A stretch of DNA of 64,000 bases, from the NCBI GenBank assembly GCA_007922305.1, contig ML677358.1, forward strand, positions 8,992,576 through 9,056,575, in the 5' to 3' direction. The DNA comes from Dermatemys mawii (taxonomy: Eukaryota; Chordata; Testudines; Dermatemydidae). The notes under the pieces are model-generated. The model was not told where the DNA came from. It ran no database searches and saw nothing but the letters and a program-made list of their open reading frames with translations. Below are positions 58,189 through 64,000 of this stretch, one piece after another; the stretch's first letter is position 1; each line of letters starts with the position of its first letter. The position numbers and the translations under genes are program-made.

Positions 58189-58262
58189 GATCCTCAGCGG
58201 GTGTGAAACAGTGTGGCTCCAATTATTTCACCAGTTCACACCTGCTGAGAATCTGGCCCACA
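58189..58262. repeat. Palindromic interspersed repeat
   Basis: The left stem 'gaccagatcctcagcgggtg' pairs with the right stem 'cacctgctgagaatctggcc'. This is the best preserved example in the window of the old hairpin repeat also seen as remnants at 3881, 4645, 14631, 47431, 49412 and 62933. Confidence 0.7.
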
Positions 58263-58416
58263 GTGTTATTTCATTGGAGAAAATATAATTGATGTAATAT
58301 ACATCTTGAAAAAGGGGCCCATTGCTGTGTGTTTTCCAGCAGAGAATTCCAGGTAAGAGGACTGAGAGTGCTTGTTCTCTTAAAGGTAACTGGCAAAGGG
58401 GAGAGTGCTCCCCTTT

Positions 58417-58542
58417 TAGGGTGACCAAATGTCCCCATTTTATAGAGACAGTTCCGATTTTGGGTCTTTTTCTTATATAGGCTCCTATTACCTCCCGCAC
58501 CCCACTGTCCCAGTGTTTCACATTTGCTGTCTGGTCACCCTA
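58417..58542 (+). mobile_element. Short hAT-like TIR element with 8-bp target duplication
   Basis: A 126-bp element with ends TAGGGTGACCAAATGTCC and GTCTGGTCACCCTA, flanked by the perfect 8-bp duplication TCCCCTTT (58409-58416 and 58543-58550). It is the same family as 16667-16794. Its body carries 'cgattttgggtctttttctt'. The small size and lack of coding sequence make it a miniature non-autonomous element. Confidence 0.88.
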
Positions 58543-58900
58543 TCCCCTTTAATTGTTTTCATTTTCTTTTTTAGGCTGTACAAAGCAGCAGAGAGCAGGG
58601 TGCAGGCAGGGGTGTGTGTTTCAAAATAAAAAATATACAAATTCAGGTCTTCTGCCTGTTTTTGTCTGGAAAATTATAAAGGTAACAAAAGGACTGGTAG
58701 GACTATGCCCTCACACATACCATAGTAGTGAAAACCTGACTGAGTGAGAGTATCTAAAACTCTGTTTCTTTGGAGAGATCTGTTGGAAAAGCACTTGAGA
58801 GAAAAGGCAATTTTGTTAAAATTCTGCAATCCCATCCATAGTTTCTCTGAAAATTCAGTTCAGTCATCCAGCAAAACCAGGTATGATACCACTATTTCTG

Positions 58901-58926
58901 AAAAAAAAGAAAAGAAAAGAAAAAAG
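58901..58926. repeat. (AAAAG)n tandem repeat
   Basis: Five-base A/G units. The neighbouring charged open frame (58744-59169, Lys/Arg/Glu-rich) is largely a product of this purine-rich stretch. Confidence 0.9.
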
Positions 58927-59331
58927 ACAGACAGAAAAACGGGGGGGTTGAGAGGGAGCAACCTTTCCAGGCAAAATTCACAACCATGGAGCGTGGGAAC
59001 TGGACATTGCTGCCGGGAAGGAAATGCAGAGGGAGAGCCCAGAAAGAAGACGACCAAGGAGGATGGGAAGGAAAGAGAACCAAAGGGAAGAAATAGTAGT
59101 GCTCCCTCGGGAGAGCATATTTTCCTACTGACTGATGCAGAATGTGACAACGCAGCATACAGTGAATAATGAGGGTAACGAAAACGTTTAGTTATAACAT
59201 CAAAGCCATATTTTTAGGGACATTGAGGAGATCTACTGTGGATTGAGGTGAATGTGGAGTCCTTAATTTATACCCGGGACCATAATTAAAAATGGAATTG
59301 TGGCCTTCTTCACACATGGATGGATTAAGAC

Positions 59332-59571
59332 CAGGGCCAGCTGTAGGCACCAGCGAAGCAAGTGCGTGCCTGTCAGCAAACGGCAGGGGGCAGCATTTAG
59401 TCAGGCGGTTTTTGGCGGTCTGCCTGTGGCAGGTCCGCTGGTCCCGCAGTTTTGGCAGCACATCTGCAGCAAATCTGCCGAAGCCGTGGAACCGGCAGAC
59501 CACCTGCAGGTGTGCCGAAGTCCACCGCCCTGACAGCGCTTGGGGCCACAAAAAACGTAGAGCCGCCCCTG
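59332..59571 (-). mobile_element. Non-autonomous hAT-like transposon with 8-bp target duplication
   Basis: The 240-bp element begins CAGGGCCAGCTGTAGGC and ends CGTAGAGCCGCCCCTG, with the perfect 8-bp duplication ATTAAGAC on both sides (59324-59331 and 59572-59579). It is related to 3934-4271 (shared 'ggcagggggcagcattt' segment and terminal sequence). Strand is nominal because the family is nearly symmetrical. No transposase is encoded. Confidence 0.9.
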
Positions 59572-59841
59572 ATTAAGACCATCCAGAGTCCTAGGCACAC
59601 CCATCTGTTCTCCCCAACCCCGATGTCCTCGGGTGGTATTGGTGCACAAGAGCTGCCTATCATCACCCCTCCTTTTTTGACAAGTTAGGCTTTACCATGT
59701 CCCTGGACCATCAGTTCCTGTCTTCATGTGAGTTTCATGTCTGTTTCAGCACAAGGTGAACTCAGCCCCTACCCACCTGAGCAGAGGATTCTGTGTGGGT
59801 GAACCCAGCTGAGGCTACCCCAGCAGAGCCCAGTGACACAA

Positions 59842-59858
59842 ACACACACACACACACA
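59842..59858. repeat. (CA)n microsatellite
   Basis: Short CA run within intron 3. Confidence 0.85.
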
Positions 59859-62767
59859 ATCTGTGCCTATATTTTGCCTCCACAGAACGGGTTTGACACC
59901 CGTCTCTTATCAAGTGGCACAAGTATCATATCCATGTAATAGGGTGTTTAATCTTTCTGATCTTAGTGGCTATTCAGTGCCCTAAACTCAGAGCAGTTCC
60001 AATGAGTTGAGCATACACTGTGACCAGAGGTGCTGATTTCCCCTGCACTGCACTCTCCTAATTAACAGGCCAGAGCTCAGGCTCTTCATGACAAAGATCA
60101 ATTCTATAGAGTTACACTTCGGAGAGAGACTGATCCGGTTTCTTAGAGGAAAAAACCCGGCACTGAATAAGTCATCTACAAACCCTATTTGAGTTGACTG
60201 TGAATTTCTCTTAAGCAACTATTGTGTGACAGCACTTTGTTTCTCACCCAAACTTGCTCTGACAGCATGTTGAGGGAATGTTTACTTGTTCCCCTTCACC
60301 GTACACTTCCTTTCAGTTCTCTGGTGGGGCAAGTACTCATCCCATCTCCTTCTGTGTCTCTGGGGAGCGAGGGAGGGTGTGCCGTCTGGATCCAAGTGGA
60401 CTGGCACCATCAGTGGACACCTCATGTCTTAGTGCTGTGCAGCTGGTGGGTCTCCTCTCCCCACACAGTCACTTCCTAGGTGGCCCCCTCAATGGAGTTT
60501 TCGCAGGTAGCTTCTGACTGCCTTTTGAGCACACCCAGTGCTCACCACACCCAGTGTCTGGCTCGTTCCAGAACAGTCTCCACTGACTGACTACGACGAG
60601 TGCCCAGGCACTCCAAAAGAATAGAAATTATATATTCTTCCCCGCTGATTACTCTCCTACATACACCACTATATTCCAGAATGCAGGCATGTAGCTTACA
60701 TTATTACTACCGTGTCTCAGTGCTGAAGACAAGCTTCAACTATATTGTTCAACATTTAAAAAGTCTAGGGGATCTACAACTTATTAGCCAGCGTAGTTCG
60801 CTGGAAAGCTTAACTAATCCACCCTGATCCAATAATGAAATGTTGTGCCAACAATACGTGTAAACAATTGCTCAGCAATGCGGATGGCTGCAGATCTCCT
60901 CTGACTGTTCCCATTCTTATTTCTCCTTCCGTAGCCAATATGGCTAGTTGAGAGTTTTTGAAGTTGCAGTATGGCACCCTGAAAGTGTTTTGAGTCTCTG
61001 TCAGTGCAGAGCCAATGTAGTGATGGGAAAGGGAACTGGATTAAAATCTGGTTCTTACATCATGCAATAAATGTGCATTCAAATACAGGCAAGCAGTGAG
61101 TGGGGTCAGGTCATCCCTCAAAACCTGGCCTCATATATTGCTTATTGAATTTTATTTTAGCATGCTGCCTTCCATGGCTAGGAGCTTGATTACTTTGTTT
61201 CCATGATAATTGGCCCAGTGATGTGTTAAAGTGTGATTCTTCTCTAAAAAGTAGACTCTAAAATTGTCTAATTGTGTATGAAGCTAGACTTTATAATTGC
61301 TTGTTCCTACCTCTTTTCCTCTTTCCTCTGTTCCCTCCAGTTGTTTAACACACTTGCTCTGTTTTGTCTGTTCATTTTGTATTCTCTTCTGGGCTGAGGC
61401 TGTCTGTTGCTGTGTGCTTGCATATTGTCAAGCACCATGTAGCCCTGCTCCGTAGTGGAGCTCCGGGGCACAACTGTAATGCACATAAATCATCATATGC
61501 TCAATAAATGAACTTTTTTGTTTTTTGACTGCCAGTCCTGCAAACTTAGCTTGACTTTCAGACCTGAGCCTAAGTTCTTTCCTTCTGTGCATTATCACCA
61601 ATAAATAGAAGTGCCACAGGTCAAATTATGCCTTCAATCTCACCTGTAAAAATTCCATTGCCTTTGCCGGGGTTGCATAGATGTGAATGACTGGAACTTG
61701 AACAATTCCACTGATGATGCACAAAGAACAGAATCCAGCTTTCTCTGAGTAGCCTCTGCATTGCTAGCAGAGTTTTATTTAAACTCTGCTGGAAACAAAC
61801 TTGCTTTTGGTCACTAAAGCCAACTGTTGTGTCCCTGAATTGTTGAGTGAAGTGGACAGTTTTTATGTGGTCTGTGTAGAATGGCACTTTAAACATTGTT
61901 TTTGTTTTCTGAACAGAAGACAATGGGGAAAGCACAATTTTTGCTGCAAACAAAACCAAACGTGCTTTAAGTTACACTCTAAATATCACAGAGCAATTAT
62001 TCAATACACATTACTGCCCTTCCGTTCTGCAGCCGGCACCTAGTTGCTTCTGAGGGCTTGGAAAACGGCGTACAACGTATTAAGTACTTGAGAGTTCTGG
62101 TTCAGTGATGTTGTGGCTAGCAAATCTGACTTTAATTGTTCATCATCTCTATCAGTGCAGACATCAGGTTTGAGTTCAGCCACCATGGAGTCAGGAGAAG
62201 TAAACATGCATCTACAGTAAGATCAAAGCACTGGAGAGGTGCGCATGTGCTAATAATAATAGCTTATGAAAGCTCATATTTTCCTTCAACAACATCCTGT
62301 CATTTGTGTATTAGCTCTGAAAGGGTAAAAAAACATTCAGTATAATTTACTCCAGTGAAGTGAGAGATAAGGCAGATATTTGATTGCACCAGTGTGTATG
62401 TGGTTTGCTAGAGGACTGTATATGAACCACCTCCTTCAGTGCATGTGAGAGTCTAGTATGCAGAAGCTGAGCTTGCTGTGACTGAAGTACCATTGTTATC
62501 TGATTTTTTTTTTTTTTAAATGCATACAGTCTGTGACAATGTGATGCAGAAAGAAAGCTGAGGTAAACAGTCACAAAGTTGGTAACCGCATCCACACCTG
62601 GTGGACCTCGTAAAAACGTCTGTAAACAGATTGCGTAGAGTGTGAGGTTACAGCTAGGCTAAGCATGGGTGAAGATATATAACGGTTTCTAACTACCCAG
62701 GCAATCTCAGGAAAATAAACAAGGTTTTGGGGTTTGTTTTTTTTTTGTTTTACACACTGGTATGTTT

Positions 62768-62900
62768 AGAATCAAAGGGGTAGCCGTGTTAGTCTGGAAT
62801 TGCAGAAGTGACAAAGAGTCCTGTGGCACCTTAAAGACTAACTAAAATTTTTTTAGAGCATAAGCTTTCGTGGGCTAATACCCACTTCGTCGGATGCATG
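62768..62900 (-). mobile_element. Short retroposon with 13-bp target duplication
   Basis: A 133-bp single copy, flanked by the perfect 13-bp duplication CACTGGTATGTTT (62755-62767 and 62901-62913). On the minus strand it runs from 'catgcatccgacgaagtggg' to the 3' end 'agactaacacggctacccct' and an ATTCT-type terminus. It is the straightforward version of the element that is inverted on itself at 7420-7616. The long, variable-length duplication indicates LINE-type retroposition. Confidence 0.88.
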
Positions 62901-63825
62901 CACTGGTATGTTTGTTTCAATGGCGTTGCTCCAGATATACCCAGTGTAATCAAGATCAGAATCTGGCCCGCTTACTACTGCATGCAGACCTACCGGGCTT
63001 TTTAATCAACTGAATAGAAAATATGTGATCACTGGAATGAGATAATCACATCACATGGGGCGTTTCAGGACAAAGTGTCCTCAACATTAGCCTAAATGTC
63101 AGATCAACAGTGATTTATTTTCCGGACTTATATGACCTACTTAGGATGAGGTGGTCGGTCTTCAAAACTGGACATAATGAAGCTAGGACACAGGAAACTA
63201 TCACTGTTGAGTACTGTAGAGACTTTGCCTATCAGTTTTTGTGATCTAGGGCACAGACCTATATGTTATGTTAATGTTTGTTTCACTCTGTACCAACTTG
63301 TAATGAGCCTGCTGGTGGTCAGTTACAAAGGCTTTGAAGAGTCAGTTAACTTCCAGGGGGTGATACTGGGAGATAGGTGACCTTTGAACTGGGCATAAAA
63401 TAGAGCCATTTTGCCCAAGATCAGTTAATTTATGGAGGTGTGCCAAAAGGAGGGGCCAAGGTGGAATGAATGCTAATTGCTAGAAAAGGCTACTTTTCTT
63501 TCACATTTCACACAAAACTTCATAGGTCAACTGAATGTCAACATTTGCAGTTATTTGGTCTAAGGAGAGAGGGGTCATTTGGGGAGCAGGAAAGCAGGGG
63601 TAAGAGGTGGTGAAGTAGTCTCGGTTAGTTATTAAAGATGGGCTAGTTGAGGAACTGTAGAGTAGCTAGAAAGGCAGATAGGGATACCTTTGTTCTTTTT
63701 TTTTTTTTCTTTTTCAAAAAAAAAGCTGGTGTGGAATTAGAGGTAAACATGCCTAGAACAGCTCCTATCTCCCTCATCCCTTTGCTTCTAGGGTGTATCC
63801 AGCATAAGTCTTGTCTTTTTATTTT

Positions 63826-63930
63826 GTAAGCTCTTTAGGACAGGGACTCTTACCATATGTTTGTACAAACAGCCACAGATTGGACCCTCTGTTAATTGGC
63901 ACCTTTAAGCACTATTGCAATAATCTTAGC
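63826..63930 (+). mobile_element. Old LINE/SINE-like repeat, plus orientation
   Basis: The run 'ttgtaagctctttaggacag', 'ggactcttaccatatgtttg', 'tacaaacagccacagattgg', 'gcactattgcaataa' is the same ancient repeat as 21611-21910, in the opposite orientation. Family name not assigned. Confidence 0.55.
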
Positions 63931-64000
63931 AACCATAAAGCTACAAACTTAAAAAAACCCCAAAAAACAGATTCTGCAGCCTGACTTTGAAGTCAAGATG

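Larger units (their letters stand above)
39339..64000 (+). other. TCF7: TCF7 intron 3 (incomplete, more than 24.6 kb)
   Basis: Starts with GTGAGT after exon 3 and runs past the right edge. I looked for the next conserved TCF/LEF coding block (the NKVPVVQ and HPLTPLITY motifs) and for HMG-box coding sequence on the + strand and did not find them. In mammals this part of the gene holds an internal promoter giving isoforms without the beta-catenin domain; no such promoter could be recognised here. The segments 39339-44790 and 44817-51237 hold no gene or well-defined element beyond decayed palindromic repeats (47431-47530 and 49412-49494). Confidence 0.8.

Noticed and set aside
58744..59169. 141-codon Lys/Glu-rich frame
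   Set aside because: Much of it is the AAAAG repeat and adjacent purine-rich DNA, with a pyrimidine-derived frame open on the opposite strand. No domain.
39339..64000. Further TCF7 exons (central region, HMG box) within the right part of the window
   Set aside because: I looked for the NKVPVVQ / HPLTPLITY block and HMG-box coding sequence on the + strand and saw none. A tool-based search could still reveal a small exon that I missed.
1..64000. CRISPR arrays, operons, riboswitches or phage-type systems
   Set aside because: The window is vertebrate nuclear DNA with introns and CR1/MIR/hAT repeats. The tandem repeats present have no CRISPR-like spacer pattern.

Overview
The window reads as vertebrate, most likely sauropsid, nuclear DNA; a turtle is my best guess. 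The guess rests on repeat content: CR1-type LINE 3' ends, MIR-like SINEs, short non-autonomous hAT-like elements with intact 8-bp target duplications, and a retroposon family ending in a 'cagactaacacggctaccc' type sequence that I associate with turtle and crocodilian genomes. That is inference from remembered repeat families, not a database search. Nothing prokaryotic (operons, ribosome binding sites, CRISPR) is present.

One gene is recognised with confidence: the 5' end of TCF7 (TCF-1), the T-cell-factor HMG-box effector of Wnt/beta-catenin signalling, on the + strand. Exon 1 (38137-38337) codes for the beta-catenin-binding domain. Exon 2 (38484-38550) and exon 3 (39232-39338) add the following 58 residues, so residues 1-125 of the protein lie here. 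All three exons have canonical splice sites and the phases agree (0, 1, 0). A GC-rich promoter/CpG island covers about 36930-38480. It contains GC boxes, a PBX-type site and a consensus TCF/LEF site about 360 bp upstream of the ATG. The rest of the gene (central region, HMG box, C-terminus) was not found, so intron 3 appears to run past the right edge (more than 24.6 kb).

Layout: 1-36.9 kb is intergenic or distal upstream DNA with scattered repeats: CR1 ends, hAT-like elements at 3934-4271 and 15435-15686, a probable LTR-like region with an internal tandem array at 5.9-7.4 kb, a striking perfect foldback at 7420-7616, MIR/SINE copies at 18.5-19.2 kb and 24.4 kb, and microsatellites. One weak candidate exon on the minus strand (23314-23407) could not be identified. 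36.9-39.3 kb is the TCF7 promoter and exons 1-3. 39.3-64 kb is TCF7 intron 3, with more hAT-like copies, retroposons (two of them head-to-head foldbacks), a decayed Ty3/gypsy-type gag fragment at 52.8-53.15 kb and AT-rich palindromic DNA near 51.2-51.5 kb.

I did not find an undescribed multi-gene system. The most notable structures are the foldback retroposons, one of them a perfect 68-bp inverted repeat inside a 14-bp target duplication, and the candidate autoregulatory TCF site in the TCF7 promoter.
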